A stretch of DNA of 64,000 nucleotides from Massiliimalia massiliensis (lineage in GTDB: Bacteria > Bacillota > Clostridia > Oscillospirales > Ruminococcaceae): positions 620,001-684,000 of the forward strand of contig NZ_FUHT01000004.1 of the NCBI RefSeq assembly GCF_900155615.1, read 5' to 3'. The notes under the pieces are model-generated. The model did no database searches, was not told where the DNA came from, and saw only the letters and a program-made list of their open reading frames with translations. Position numbers and translations under genes: made by a program. How positions within the stretch are numbered: the first letter of the stretch is position 1; each line of letters opens with the position of its first letter. Positions 9,013 to 17,547 of the stretch are shown in pieces.

Positions 9013-9471
9013 ATGCTAAATAGAATTACGATGACCGGAAGACTTACCTCTGATCCCGAACTTCGGAAAACGAATGCGGGAATCTCCGTTACAGGCTTTT
9101 CGATTGCCAACCAAAGAAATTTTAAAAATGCTGCCGGGGAATTTGACACTGATTTCTTTGATGTAGAGGCATGGAGAACTACGGCTGATTTCATAGTAAA
9201 TCATTTCTCAAAAGGGTCTATGATAACAGTCGATGGCCGGCTGCAAACTCAAAAGTATCAGGATAAAAACGGAAACAACAGAACGTCCATCAGAATCATC
9301 GCTGATAATGTGTATTTTGGGGACAGCAAGAGTAAAACGGAAGAAAAGGCGCCTGTGAACCGCGAAACCGCAGAAGAGTATCATATGAGCGGCAGTTTTG
9401 GCGGCTTTGATCCCGGAGATTACGAAGAGCTTAATATTGACAGCGAACTTCCATTTAACCCATTTGCATGA
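9013..9471 (+). CDS. ssb: Single-stranded DNA-binding protein
   Basis: This 152-residue protein has an N-terminal OB fold typical of bacterial SSB (MLNRITMTGRLTSDPELR, FSIANQRNF, FFDVEAWRTTADFIVNHFSKG, VDGRLQTQKYQDKNGN). A short acidic linker follows, and the end reads ELPFNPFA rather than the classic DDDIPF tip, though it is still acidic and ends in a Pro/Phe-rich patch. It coats single-stranded DNA during replication or conjugative transfer. It is inserted between the MoxR ATPase and VWA genes of the same operon. Confidence 0.9.
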   Translation: MLNRITMTGRLTSDPELRKTNAGISVTGFSIANQRNFKNAAGEFDTDFFDVEAWRTTADFIVNHFSKGSMITVDGRLQTQKYQDKNGNNRTSIRIIADNVYFGDSKSKTEEKAPVNRETAEEYHMSGSFGGFDPGDYEELNIDSELPFNPFA

Positions 9472-9541
9472 GCATAAAAGCTAAATGAAGTACAAGCAGG
9501 CCGATTGCCTGCTTGTACTGATCGATAGAAAGGACTGTAAG

Positions 9542-11077
9542 ATGAAAAAACATTTTAACACAGTAGAACAGGCTAAAAAGTGGCTGACAAATCAAAAACA
9601 AGAACTGCCGTCCAGTTCCACCTTACTTCATGCAACAAACTTGTGTAAAATGATTTACGACGAATTTTCGGATACTGGGAAAATATATATTCGGGAAAAA
9701 ATTTGTCCAAACTATCAATCTTTGGAAGAAGATATTTTCTGTGCGCTTTATTCGCCGATTATTAACCGTAAGGATCAAAAAAATGTTTCTAATTTGGAAC
9801 GGTATTTAAACAGACCCATTTTAGAAATACTTCTACAAGATGACAGAATGGAACAGTTAAAGCGGTACTGTGAGAATAAGGAACTGCCTTCTTTTGAAAC
9901 CGCGCAGGAATTTTGCCAAGTTTTACAGGATCAACTGGAACTTAATTCGCCTGAAATTCCAGAACTTAACTTTTTATCTGTGATTGATTTACTGACCGAA
10001 CAAATCTATTCCCTGTTATGCAGAATCGCTCAAAAGGAGTCTGGAGCAACCCATACGAATGTAAAACAAGTTCTGTTTTTATATGACAAGGTGCGAAACA
10101 AAATCTCACAAATCAAAAATCTTCATAAAAAAGTAAACGAAGGCGTCATAAGATACATTGATAGGATCTCTCCTAAAATTGGAATAGCTATTGACGCCGC
10201 ACTGGAAAAATCGATTGAAACTCATACGATCATAAGTGCATGGGGAAATGAGACAGGTTCGATGATGAATATATCTGTCAATCAGCAACTGATAAAACAT
10301 GTTAGAAACAGTGAGAAACTTCAGGAAATTGCTAAAACACTCGGAAAGTATCGCAAGATCATTGCGGATAAACGAAAAAACAGTTATGCTTATGGTCTGG
10401 GTGAGAAATATGATGTGGTATTTGGCAATGACCTATCGAATTGCTTATCGTCAGAGCTTGCTTTGCTGGGGACAAAAGAAACTGAGCTATTATTTTTAAG
10501 AAAATATGATCAAAAGCGACTGGCTCAGTATCGAAGACGTATGGGAACGATCAAAGGAAAAGGAGATATGATTGTCCTGATCGATGAGAGTTCCAGTATC
10601 CGGGAAGTGATTAACTGGTCCAAAGCGTTTGCATTAGCTTTGCTTGACATTGCGGCGAAAGAAAAACGAAGATATGCTATGATCCATTTTTCATCTGCCG
10701 ATCAAATCAAAACAGATCTGTTTGAACCGGGACATTATCATTCAGAAGATGTTTTAAACGCGGCGGAACAATTTTGGGGCGGCGGTACTGATTTTGAAGC
10801 GCCGCTGCAAGAAGCTTTAAAACTAATGGAACAGGGATATGAAAATGCTGATCTCACAATTATTACAGACGGCGAATGTGAAATCAGCAATGCTTTTGCT
10901 GAACATTTTAGAAATATGTTAGCTCAATACCGTGCTGTAATGACGGGAATTTTATTGGATAAAGGGCAGGATTCCTGCGGGAAATCATTGATTCCTTTTT
11001 GCAGTAAAATTTATCATTCTAAAGATCTTATTGAAGATGAAATTGCAATACAAATTTTAAACAGTAAAGTATCATAA
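9542..11077 (+). CDS. VWA-domain protein, probable partner of the MoxR ATPase
   Basis: This protein of about 511 residues is mostly helical at the N-terminus, with a C-terminal von Willebrand A domain. The MIDAS motif is DESSS (about residues 348-352), followed by the FWGGGTDFEAPL and IITDGECEI loops that complete the metal site. It matches the CoxE/ViaA style of MoxR partners. The start chosen is ATG 9542, preceded by AGAAAGGA at about 9528-9535; a longer frame from 9485 lacks a ribosome site. It ends the helicase operon. The target is unknown, perhaps the element's own replication complex. Confidence 0.8.
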   Translation: MKKHFNTVEQAKKWLTNQKQELPSSSTLLHATNLCKMIYDEFSDTGKIYIREKICPNYQSLEEDIFCALYSPIINRKDQKNVSNLERYLNRPILEILLQDDRMEQLKRYCENKELPSFETAQEFCQVLQDQLELNSPEIPELNFLSVIDLLTEQIYSLLCRIAQKESGATHTNVKQVLFLYDKVRNKISQIKNLHKKVNEGVIRYIDRISPKIGIAIDAALEKSIETHTIISAWGNETGSMMNISVNQQLIKHVRNSEKLQEIAKTLGKYRKIIADKRKNSYAYGLGEKYDVVFGNDLSNCLSSELALLGTKETELLFLRKYDQKRLAQYRRRMGTIKGKGDMIVLIDESSSIREVINWSKAFALALLDIAAKEKRRYAMIHFSSADQIKTDLFEPGHYHSEDVLNAAEQFWGGGTDFEAPLQEALKLMEQGYENADLTIITDGECEISNAFAEHFRNMLAQYRAVMTGILLDKGQDSCGKSLIPFCSKIYHSKDLIEDEIAIQILNSKVS

Positions 11078-11080
11078 AAA

Positions 11081-11110
11081 AACACGCCGTCTTAATAAAG
11101 GCGGCGTGTT
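11081..11110. terminator. Hairpin after the VWA gene
   Basis: The arms 11081-11093 and 11098-11110 (AACACGCCG core, one G-T pair) form a 13-bp stem. The A-run lies on the left flank, so a U-tract forms only in minus-strand RNA. On the plus strand it is a stable 3' end structure, reinforced by the hairpin that follows at 11118-11152. Confidence 0.6.
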
Positions 11111-11117
11111 AAATATT

Positions 11118-11152
11118 GAGGGAAACCAGCAACCCCCTCGCTGCTTTCCCTC
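11118..11152 (+). terminator. Second hairpin after the VWA gene, intergenic stretch 11078-11488
   Basis: GAGGGAAACCAGC (11118-11130) pairs with 11140-11152 except for one C/C mismatch. There is no T-run after it. The rest of this roughly 410-base gap is AT-rich. It holds a TATAAT box at 11450-11455 that probably serves the Fic gene, but no clear -35 box and no open reading frame that I would call. Confidence 0.45.
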
Positions 11153-11488
11153 GAAAAAAGGACAATACAAAGTATAACAGAAAAAATTCATTTGTCAAAT
11201 TTCGAATAGAACTTTTTTTAAAAAAATCATTTTAAAATCTGAAAATCGGATTTAAAATATTCAATAGCACAGTCTAAGACCGTTCTTAAGACAGTTTGAT
11301 TTTTGTATCAATGTACTCCAAATCCCATTATGATGGGGTTTTTCAGAGTATAAACAAGAAAGAAAGTCTGAAAGATATGAAAATATATCACGTTGATTTT
11401 CCAAATTTGGCACAACAAAAAATTTTTCAAATTTTACAATTTTTTATGTTATAATACCATTATAAGATATGGACACAGGAGGTTCCTT

Positions 11489-12313
11489 ATGGATAAATTA
11501 AATGAATTAGTGCAAGCATGGCGGGCGATTGATATTCAAACAACAGCGCAGCTTGATAACGCTCTTGACAGCTTTAGAATTGAATTTGCATACAATAGCG
11601 GAAAAATTGAAAACAATCAGGTAACTTACCACGATACAAGGGAAATCTTTGAAAATGGTAAGGTCACCGGATATTCGGGAGAAACCAGAGCTATTTTCGA
11701 ACAACAAAACCAAAAGCTTTGTTATGAATATCTGAAAAATAAAATTGTAAACAAAGAACCATTGACAATGGATCTGTTGAAAGAAACGCATCGTATTTTA
11801 ACTGCCGGAACATATGACGAACGCCGTTTTGTTGTGAATCATGAACGCCCCGGAGAATTTAAGAAACACGATTATGTTGTCGGAAGAGACGAAGTGGGCG
11901 CCCCGCCTCAAGATGTTGAACAAGAAATCAGTGAACTGCTTCAGGAAGTATCTGAATATTCAGGAGACAACATTTTAGTACTTGCCGCTTATTTTCATTG
12001 TAAATTTGAAAGTATCCACCCGTTTGCTGACGGGAACGGACGTACGGGAAGAATGTTGCTGAACTACATCCTAATGACCCACAATTATCCTCCTGTTGTT
12101 ATCTATAATGAGGATAAGCCCCTTTATGTAGAATGTTTGAACCATTTCGATACTGAGGGCGAAATCAGTGCGATGATAAAGTTTTTGCAGTTTCAGATTA
12201 CCAAAACATGGCTAAAATACTTTGACAGAACAGAACATGGAAAAAACAGAGGGAAAAAGCTTGACAATTATTTAAGTGATGATGAGTCAAAATCTAAAAA
12301 CTTCGAAAGATAA
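11489..12313 (+). CDS. Fic-domain protein (AMP transferase), class II self-inhibited
   Basis: This is a 274-residue protein. The Fic core motif HPFADGNGRTGR starts at about residue 177, so the catalytic His and the nucleotide-anion loop are intact. An N-terminal SGKIEN (about residues 37-42) fits the (S/T)xxxE(G/N) inhibitory helix of class II Fic proteins, so the enzyme carries its own off-switch. Such enzymes attach AMP to Ser/Thr/Tyr of target proteins; the target here is unknown. The start is ATG 11489 after AGGAGG (11477-11482); the longer frame from 11393 has no ribosome site. It is a single-gene unit between two leader-controlled operons. Confidence 0.88.
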   Translation: MDKLNELVQAWRAIDIQTTAQLDNALDSFRIEFAYNSGKIENNQVTYHDTREIFENGKVTGYSGETRAIFEQQNQKLCYEYLKNKIVNKEPLTMDLLKETHRILTAGTYDERRFVVNHERPGEFKKHDYVVGRDEVGAPPQDVEQEISELLQEVSEYSGDNILVLAAYFHCKFESIHPFADGNGRTGRMLLNYILMTHNYPPVVIYNEDKPLYVECLNHFDTEGEISAMIKFLQFQITKTWLKYFDRTEHGKNRGKKLDNYLSDDESKSKNFER

Positions 12314-12343
12314 AATTCTAAAAATCAATATACAGTATTTGTG

Positions 12344-12372
12344 TTGACAAATACCACTATATGTTGTATTAT
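12344..12372 (+). promoter_or_regulatory. Sigma-A promoter for the JAB/E1/E2 operon
   Basis: TTGACA at 12344-12349 and TATTAT at 12367-12372 are separated by 17 bp. The predicted start near 12,379 lies just before the first GTTTGAG repeat, the same spacing as in the copy at 3123-3151. Confidence 0.8.
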
Positions 12373-12378
12373 TTAATG

Positions 12379-12468
12379 TATAGCAAAGGTTTGAGAATAC
12401 AGCTGTTTTCAGCTGAGGTTTGAGTTTTTGGTCGGAATTATCGTGTGAGGATAATTCCGGCCTTTTTT
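12379..12468 (+). ncRNA. Structured leader RNA, copy B: twin GTTTGAG repeats, hairpin, terminator
   Basis: The elements are GGTTTGAG (12388-12395), a hairpin of CAGCTG arms (12400-12405, 12410-12415) around TTTT, GGTTTGAG (12417-12424), and a 12-bp stem (12430-12441 with 12451-12462) followed by six Ts. The internal hairpin sequence differs completely from copy A while its pairing is kept. The terminator stem keeps GGAATTA but changes G-T pairs to C-G. That covariation is the main evidence for a conserved RNA. Confidence 0.72.
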
Positions 12469-12513
12469 AGTTTATAGGTGAAAAAGAGAATAAATCCAAA
12501 TGGTAATATCAAG

Positions 12514-12553
12514 AAAGACCAGCTTTCACTCGTTAGAGTTTAAGCCGGTCTTT
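12514..12553 (+). terminator. Second terminator hairpin in the JAB-operon leader
   Basis: AAAGACCAGCTT (12514-12525) pairs with 12542-12553 with one A/C mismatch and is followed by six Ts. It repeats the two-terminator design seen at 3276-3325 with an unrelated sequence, so the layout rather than the sequence is conserved. Confidence 0.7.
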
Positions 12554-12594
12554 TTTGTTTTACAAAATAAATAAAAAAGAAAGGACAAATCAAA

Positions 12595-13863
12595 ATGAGC
12601 GAATTTCAAAACAACCCCTTAAATGATTTTTTGGCACAAATGGAGAAGCCAGAATCCAATTCAGTTCCTTTAGAAATTAAAAAAACGGAACAGGAGCTAA
12701 TATCAGTTGAAAATGATGAACAATCAATAGTTTCTGAAGTTCCACCCCCGATATCGGGACAGCCTGCGATTACGCAAGAAACTGACCCCTTTACAGCTGC
12801 ACTGCAAGCAGCACAACAGAAAAGTGAAAAAAGAAAGATAGAAGAATTTGCAGAAAAGGAGGCAGTTTTTTCTTATGGAAATGCAAACGATCCTATCACA
12901 GACAGGGACAATACTTTTGAGGATCTTCGCCTGAAGTATCAGTCAGATTTTCCGGAATTATCAGATGCTAAAAAGGTGACTTGGACAATGGTCTACGGAA
13001 AAATAACAAAATCGATCAATAATCCGGGCAGTGACAAAGTCTATGATTTGAAATCAGAAATAGAAAATTCCAAATCATTTTTAGAGGGAATAAAAAAGGC
13101 TAAAAATAATTCTGAAAAAAATCCTGAATGCAAGGTAAAACCTAGAGTTATGGCACAATCCAAAGGGGAAATGCAATTGCCGCAATACAAGGATTATTGC
13201 GCTTCAACAGAATTAGCGCACGAAAGCGATAAGCCTATTATTGTTATTCCCTCCCGTAACGGAAAATTATATGAAATGCGAAAGAATCAAATTGGGATAT
13301 TTACAACTCCGGCAGACAATCTGCCGGAGTTTCCCGAAATGGAAACAGGATTCGAAATGAGATTACCTAAAATACCAATAAGCATTTTGAATGATATCTT
13401 GAGCTTTTTTCGCAGTTTGTCAAATGATTTTGCTTCGGAGGGTTTGGCACATATTTTATATGATAAGGTAGAAAAACGTTATTTGGTTAAAATCCCCAAA
13501 CAGGAGGTTACGAGAGTCAGTGTAAATTGCACTTTAGAAGAATATCCCGATAACTGGATTCATGTTATGGATATTCATTCCCACCATACTATGCCTGCTG
13601 TATTTTCCAAGACTGATGACGAAGATGAAAAGGCAACTAGATTGTATGCGGTAGTTGGCCGGATTGATCTTTTATTGCCGGAAATAACGGTTCGTGCAAG
13701 CTGCGGCGGAAAGTTTATTCCGGTTCAGGCAACGGATGTTTTTTCGGAGATGAAATTGTATCCAAAAGATTGGAATTCTCAGATTACTTTTAAAGAAGAT
13801 CATGTGAAGGAACCATTTGTTCAAAATTTATATAACCAATTGAAGCGGAGGCTGAGAAAATGA
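12595..13863 (+). CDS. JAB/JAMM metalloprotease-domain protein (PRTRC A-like)
   Basis: This 422-residue protein has a low-complexity, Glu/Lys-rich N-terminal half of unknown role. Its C-terminal domain has the zinc signature HSH(x7)SxxD: H328, H330, S338 and D341. This is the JAMM active site of deubiquitinase-like proteases. The next gene is an E1-like ThiF enzyme overlapping by four bases, and an E2-like gene follows at 18122, so the protease likely trims or removes a small protein modifier. The best comparison is protein A of the PRTRC cassettes. The substrate is unknown. Confidence 0.75.
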   Translation: MSEFQNNPLNDFLAQMEKPESNSVPLEIKKTEQELISVENDEQSIVSEVPPPISGQPAITQETDPFTAALQAAQQKSEKRKIEEFAEKEAVFSYGNANDPITDRDNTFEDLRLKYQSDFPELSDAKKVTWTMVYGKITKSINNPGSDKVYDLKSEIENSKSFLEGIKKAKNNSEKNPECKVKPRVMAQSKGEMQLPQYKDYCASTELAHESDKPIIVIPSRNGKLYEMRKNQIGIFTTPADNLPEFPEMETGFEMRLPKIPISILNDILSFFRSLSNDFASEGLAHILYDKVEKRYLVKIPKQEVTRVSVNCTLEEYPDNWIHVMDIHSHHTMPAVFSKTDDEDEKATRLYAVVGRIDLLLPEITVRASCGGKFIPVQATDVFSEMKLYPKDWNSQITFKEDHVKEPFVQNLYNQLKRRLRK

Positions 13864-14636
13864 AATTTTCAAAAACTGCACCAGTAAAAATTATCGTTTT
13901 AGGCGCTGGAGGAACAGGAGGATATACCATACCGCATTTATATCGTATCGCCTGTGCCGCTTCCAGAAATATCAGAATTATTATATGTGACGGGGATATC
14001 GTTGAAGAAAAAAATTTAATCAGGCAAAATTTTGTAAATCAGGATATCGGACAGAATAAGGCAAAAGTATTGGCAGAGCGTTATGCTTCAGCATTTGGAA
14101 TTGCCTGCGAATATCGGCCGTCATTTCTTGAAAATGAATATGAACTAAAACAGATGATACAACCGGACTTTGTACGCAGATCATGGTCGAATTCTCTTGA
14201 ATCCCAAAAAGTGATTTTGCTGGGTTGTGTAGATAACAATCGATCCAGACAGATATGCCATAAGGTGTTTTGTCAGACGGATGATCTCATCTATATTGAT
14301 TCTGGAAACGGAGAATTTACGGGACAAGTCGTATGCGGGGTACGTCAAAAGGGACGTACGTTATATAAGCCGGTCTGCGCCCTGTATTCACATATGCTTA
14401 AGGAAGAGGATAAGCTGCCGTCTGAGTTATCCTGTGCGGAGAGAGCGGTGTCTTCCCCTCAGACTGTAACGGCAAATTTAATTGCGGCAACTGCAATCAT
14501 ATCTTTTTTATATGATCTTTTAATTACCGGAGAATTACAAACAAGATATGTAACTTTTTCTTCGAAGTTAATCAATATGAGAGCTGAAACTATAAAGCCC
14601 AGAAAAAAACAGAAAAAGATATCCCAAGTCGCCTGA
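13860..14636 (+). CDS. ThiF/E1-like adenylyltransferase (PRTRC ThiF-like)
   Basis: This 258-residue protein has a nucleotide-binding loop GAGGTGG (residues 15-21), an aspartate after the second strand (ICDGDIVEEKN) and the RQNF...DIGQNKA block with the catalytic Arg and Lys of the E1 family. Cys192 in ELSCAERAV, followed by PQTVTANLIAA, fits the PRTRC ThiF C-terminal pattern. E1-like enzymes adenylate the C-terminus of a ubiquitin-like protein. The gene overlaps the JAB gene (ATGA), so the two are translated together. No zinc CxxC pair is present, unlike ThiF or MoeB. Confidence 0.85.
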   Translation: MKFSKTAPVKIIVLGAGGTGGYTIPHLYRIACAASRNIRIIICDGDIVEEKNLIRQNFVNQDIGQNKAKVLAERYASAFGIACEYRPSFLENEYELKQMIQPDFVRRSWSNSLESQKVILLGCVDNNRSRQICHKVFCQTDDLIYIDSGNGEFTGQVVCGVRQKGRTLYKPVCALYSHMLKEEDKLPSELSCAERAVSSPQTVTANLIAATAIISFLYDLLITGELQTRYVTFSSKLINMRAETIKPRKKQKKISQVA

Positions 14637-14655
14637 TAAGAAAGGAAATGAAACG

Positions 14656-14874
14656 ATGTTAGAAAGAAAATTTATTTTGTCATCACACACATTAACTGTA
14701 AAACACAAAGGAAAAATAAAATTATTTATGGTAGAAGAAATCCTTCCGGATGGCACTCATAAAACGATTATGACCAAAACGTATTTAGGAACTGCTGATA
14801 TTCCAAAAGATCTTTTAAAAGTATTTGATCTAATTACCAGAAATCCAAATCAGAGAAAAGGGAGAGCAGCATAA
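14656..14874 (+). CDS. Small unrecognised protein, 72 residues, candidate modifier
   Basis: I do not recognise this protein. It is small and basic, with alternating hydrophobic strands in the first 45 residues (KFILSSHTLTV, KIKLFMVEEIL, KTIMTKTYLG) and a helix-like IPKDLLKVFDLI. This size and strand pattern, directly after an E1-like gene, would suit a ubiquitin-like beta-grasp protein. However, it ends QRKGRAA with no di-glycine, and I see no match to the known PRTRC C protein. It is a candidate only. Its stop overlaps the next start by one base. Confidence 0.5.
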   Translation: MLERKFILSSHTLTVKHKGKIKLFMVEEILPDGTHKTIMTKTYLGTADIPKDLLKVFDLITRNPNQRKGRAA

Positions 14875-15299
14875 TGGAACGAGGATATTGGCTTCCGCCA
14901 AATTATAAAAATTTATTCGCATATGATGGTTTTTATATTGATTCCAGAGCTGTATATACCAGAAATCAGGATACAGATTGGGAACAATTTTTAGGATTAC
15001 TCAGTAAAAAAATGAAATATCGAAAAAAATCCTTAATTGAACAATGCGAGTGGAAAATATGCGGAAACGGAAAGTTTCGCTTTGTGGTTTTAGAGGATCA
15101 GTATGTCCATGTGATTGCGGAAGATGTCGAAGACTATTTAGCGATTTATGTTATTATCCCTGAAGACTGTAAAATGCCGGGACATGCTAAACGCGCTTTT
15201 TCTGGATATGTGAATGCTCTGAAGGATGTGTTAATTGACTTATACGCTGGAAAAGTGAGAAAACGGGTTAATTCCCAACATACAGAATTAGTAGGATGA
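14874..15299 (+). CDS. Unrecognised 141-residue protein in the E1/E2 operon
   Basis: I do not recognise this family. It appears to be a compact mixed alpha/beta protein with central strands (FRFVVLEDQYVHVIA, LAIYVIIPEDC) and a C-terminal helix (RAFSGYVNALKDVLIDLYA), and it has no membrane segment. It is tightly coupled to the gene before it (one-base overlap) and followed 9 bases later by the methyltransferase. A role with the JAB/E1 pair is possible on position alone. Confidence 0.5.
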   Translation: MERGYWLPPNYKNLFAYDGFYIDSRAVYTRNQDTDWEQFLGLLSKKMKYRKKSLIEQCEWKICGNGKFRFVVLEDQYVHVIAEDVEDYLAIYVIIPEDCKMPGHAKRAFSGYVNALKDVLIDLYAGKVRKRVNSQHTELVG

Positions 15300-15308
15300 A
15301 AATAAGAA

Positions 15309-16679
15309 ATGTATGATGAGAAGACAAATTATTTTTGCTTAAACGAAATCAATGACTGCGTAGAAATAATTCAGAGCATTCGCAAACAGCTTCCCGAGAT
15401 CCGTTCAGAATATGAACAGAGTCAAAATGATTTTTCAGTTAAAACTGAACTGAAAAATACTGTTAGGCAACTTGTGCAGACTGTTGCACTGCTAATTCAA
15501 CTATTAAATGAATACGGAGAAAACTCTTTGGCTGAAACTGCAGTAAGGTTATTGAACAGTTTGAAAAATTTTGACTATTTAGGCACACAGGACTATACAC
15601 AGTTATGTCTTGCCTTAAAAGCATTTGAAACAATGCTGCCATGTAAGAAAGAGAACGTCAACATGGCAGCTTTAGGAAGACTGGCTAACCGCGTGAAATT
15701 GGGATATTATCCAACTGATTTGGAACATGTTGACCGAATTAAAAAGGCGATTTATTTTCCGGCTGAACCAGTCAATCTGATTGATCCTTGTTGTGGAGAA
15801 GGAAAAGCCTTGTCGCGGTTTGCTTACGGAACAAATGCTGTTACATACGGAATTGAATTAGATGAGTTGCGCGGAATGAAGGCCCAACAATGTTTAAACC
15901 GTGTGGGATTTGGCAGTTATTTTCATTCTCGGATTAGTTATGGGGTTTTTCAGTGCCTTTTTTTGAATCCCCCATATTTATCTGTTCCATCAGAATTTGG
16001 TAATAGGAGACTGGAAAAGAGTTTTTTGACAGACAGCTTGAGGTTGCTTGTTAATGATGGATTACTCATTTATATCATTCCTTATTACAGAGCCACTTAT
16101 GAAATTTGTAAAGTAATTTGTGAAAATTTTTCCCATATCCAAGTTTACAAATTCGTAGGAAAAGAGTTTGAACATTTCCATCAGATTGTCTTTATGGGGA
16201 CTAAAACACCCAAACGGGAAGCTTCACAAATGGCCATGAGATTGTCAGAATATCTCATATCACCTGACATGCTCCAACCTATTACACAATTGCCGGAATC
16301 TGGTTATAAACTTCCGGTACCGAAAAGAACTGTGGAACGGTTTGAAGGAGCAGTGTTTCATGTGGCCGAGTTAGCAGAACAATTAAAAAAATCCAAGAGT
16401 ATCAATTATTTATTTGATAATAAGGTGCTGGATAATCGAGTGCGTCAGCCCCTTTTACCGTTAAATCTGTCGCAAATAGGTTTAGTAGGAGCCAGCGGTA
16501 TGATGAACGGATTGATTCAATGTGACACACCGCATATTATTAAAGGCCGAATTGTCAAAGAGAAAAAAACAAAAACCCAATTTGATCCTGGCGATAGGTC
16601 AATGGAAGTTACGGAAATTACTTCTAACAAGCTGATTTTTAACATTCTTACATCAAAAGGCTATCGATCAATTGGATGA
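15309..16679 (+). CDS. DUF6094-type DNA methyltransferase (N6-adenine type)
   Basis: This 456-residue protein has a helical N-terminal region of about 125 residues, then a class I methyltransferase core. The core contains YYPTDLEHVDRI, the SAM loop DPCCGEGKALSRFA (about residues 158-171) and the catalytic NPPY box (in LFLNPPYLSVPS, about 219-222). This arrangement is the DUF6094 family found on clostridial conjugative elements. It probably methylates adenine in DNA, which would protect the element from host restriction. No restriction partner is seen nearby. Confidence 0.78.
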   Translation: MYDEKTNYFCLNEINDCVEIIQSIRKQLPEIRSEYEQSQNDFSVKTELKNTVRQLVQTVALLIQLLNEYGENSLAETAVRLLNSLKNFDYLGTQDYTQLCLALKAFETMLPCKKENVNMAALGRLANRVKLGYYPTDLEHVDRIKKAIYFPAEPVNLIDPCCGEGKALSRFAYGTNAVTYGIELDELRGMKAQQCLNRVGFGSYFHSRISYGVFQCLFLNPPYLSVPSEFGNRRLEKSFLTDSLRLLVNDGLLIYIIPYYRATYEICKVICENFSHIQVYKFVGKEFEHFHQIVFMGTKTPKREASQMAMRLSEYLISPDMLQPITQLPESGYKLPVPKRTVERFEGAVFHVAELAEQLKKSKSINYLFDNKVLDNRVRQPLLPLNLSQIGLVGASGMMNGLIQCDTPHIIKGRIVKEKKTKTQFDPGDRSMEVTEITSNKLIFNILTSKGYRSIG

Positions 16680-16702
16680 TAAAAAGAAAAGAGGATAAGA
16701 TT

Positions 16703-17248
16703 ATGTATCAATACCCCCAAAAATTAACAAAATCAGAATCGGACTTTGCAGAGAGACATTACGATGTTATTCATGATTATCTAGTGTCTAATCGTCTCCC
16801 GGAAGAGGAATATTATGATGTCGTTATATTTGCTTTTTTATCCAGTGTACAAATCCATTTTCGGCAAGAGGAACTTCGGCAGTATCCATTTATAAAGTTA
16901 GCAAAACGGTCTATGGATACAGCTTGTGTTGAGCATATATTGTCAAAACGGAATGAAAAACGCCATGAAAATTTATTTAGTCAATATGACAGCTCATTAT
17001 TTTATGACAGTATGGAAGATCTCATACCTGATTTTGTTGAATTTTTCAATCCGGATTTGATGTTTCAATCGGGAGAAGAAAATCTTATCGAACTGGAGGA
17101 TACAGATCAGATATTGATTCAATGTATAGAAACGAATCCGATAGATGAGGATGAAGTTAATTTCTTATATGCTCACTTACCACATTCTGTCAAGACAGCT
17201 TTTGATGAACAGTCTGCTATGGAGGGGTTATCATGGAATATAGCTTAG
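16703..17248 (+). CDS. Sigma-region-2-like protein, 181 residues
   Basis: The first 90 residues (FAERHYDVIHDYLVSNRL, AFLSSVQIHF, KLAKRSMDTACVEHIL) resemble the region-2 helices of sigma factors found in other clostridial conjugative elements. The second half is acidic and has no clear region-4 helix-turn-helix. It may be a degenerate sigma factor or a regulator that touches RNA polymerase. ATG 16703 follows AGAGGA; a longer frame from 16676 lacks a site. The call is tentative. Confidence 0.45.
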   Translation: MYQYPQKLTKSESDFAERHYDVIHDYLVSNRLPEEEYYDVVIFAFLSSVQIHFRQEELRQYPFIKLAKRSMDTACVEHILSKRNEKRHENLFSQYDSSLFYDSMEDLIPDFVEFFNPDLMFQSGEENLIELEDTDQILIQCIETNPIDEDEVNFLYAHLPHSVKTAFDEQSAMEGLSWNIA

Positions 17249-17547
17249 ACCGACCTTTATTGATAAAATATCTAAATAATACTGATCCTGCAATCAGCTT
17301 AGAACAACAGCTGGAACAATTTCCTGAAGGTGTAAAATATCTTTACTTGTCTGTCGTATGCCCAATCATAAGCGGCTATGATGTAAATACAGGTTCTTTA
17401 GATATGGATAAATTTGATTTGGATGATTTAACTGAATTAGAGAGATTCATATCATTAACCGGTGAAAGAAATCAAACGATCCTATATGACATATATTCTA
17501 AGCTGAAGCAGGCAGTTCCCGTTTTGTCTGCGGTCGATTTTTTATGA
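17233..17547 (+). CDS. Unrecognised 104-residue acidic protein
   Basis: I do not recognise this family. It is acidic and mostly helical with no membrane segment or cysteine cluster. Its start overlaps the end of the gene before it by 16 bases and its stop overlaps the next start (ATGA at 17544), so it is clearly part of the coupled operon. It could be an adaptor or a component of the E1/E2 set, but nothing in the sequence shows this. Confidence 0.5.
   Translation: MEYSLDRPLLIKYLNNTDPAISLEQQLEQFPEGVKYLYLSVVCPIISGYDVNTGSLDMDKFDLDDLTELERFISLTGERNQTILYDIYSKLKQAVPVLSAVDFL

Noticed and set aside
9485-9541. Longer start for the VWA gene
   Set aside because: The added residues follow no ribosome site, while AGAAAGGA lies just before ATG 9542.
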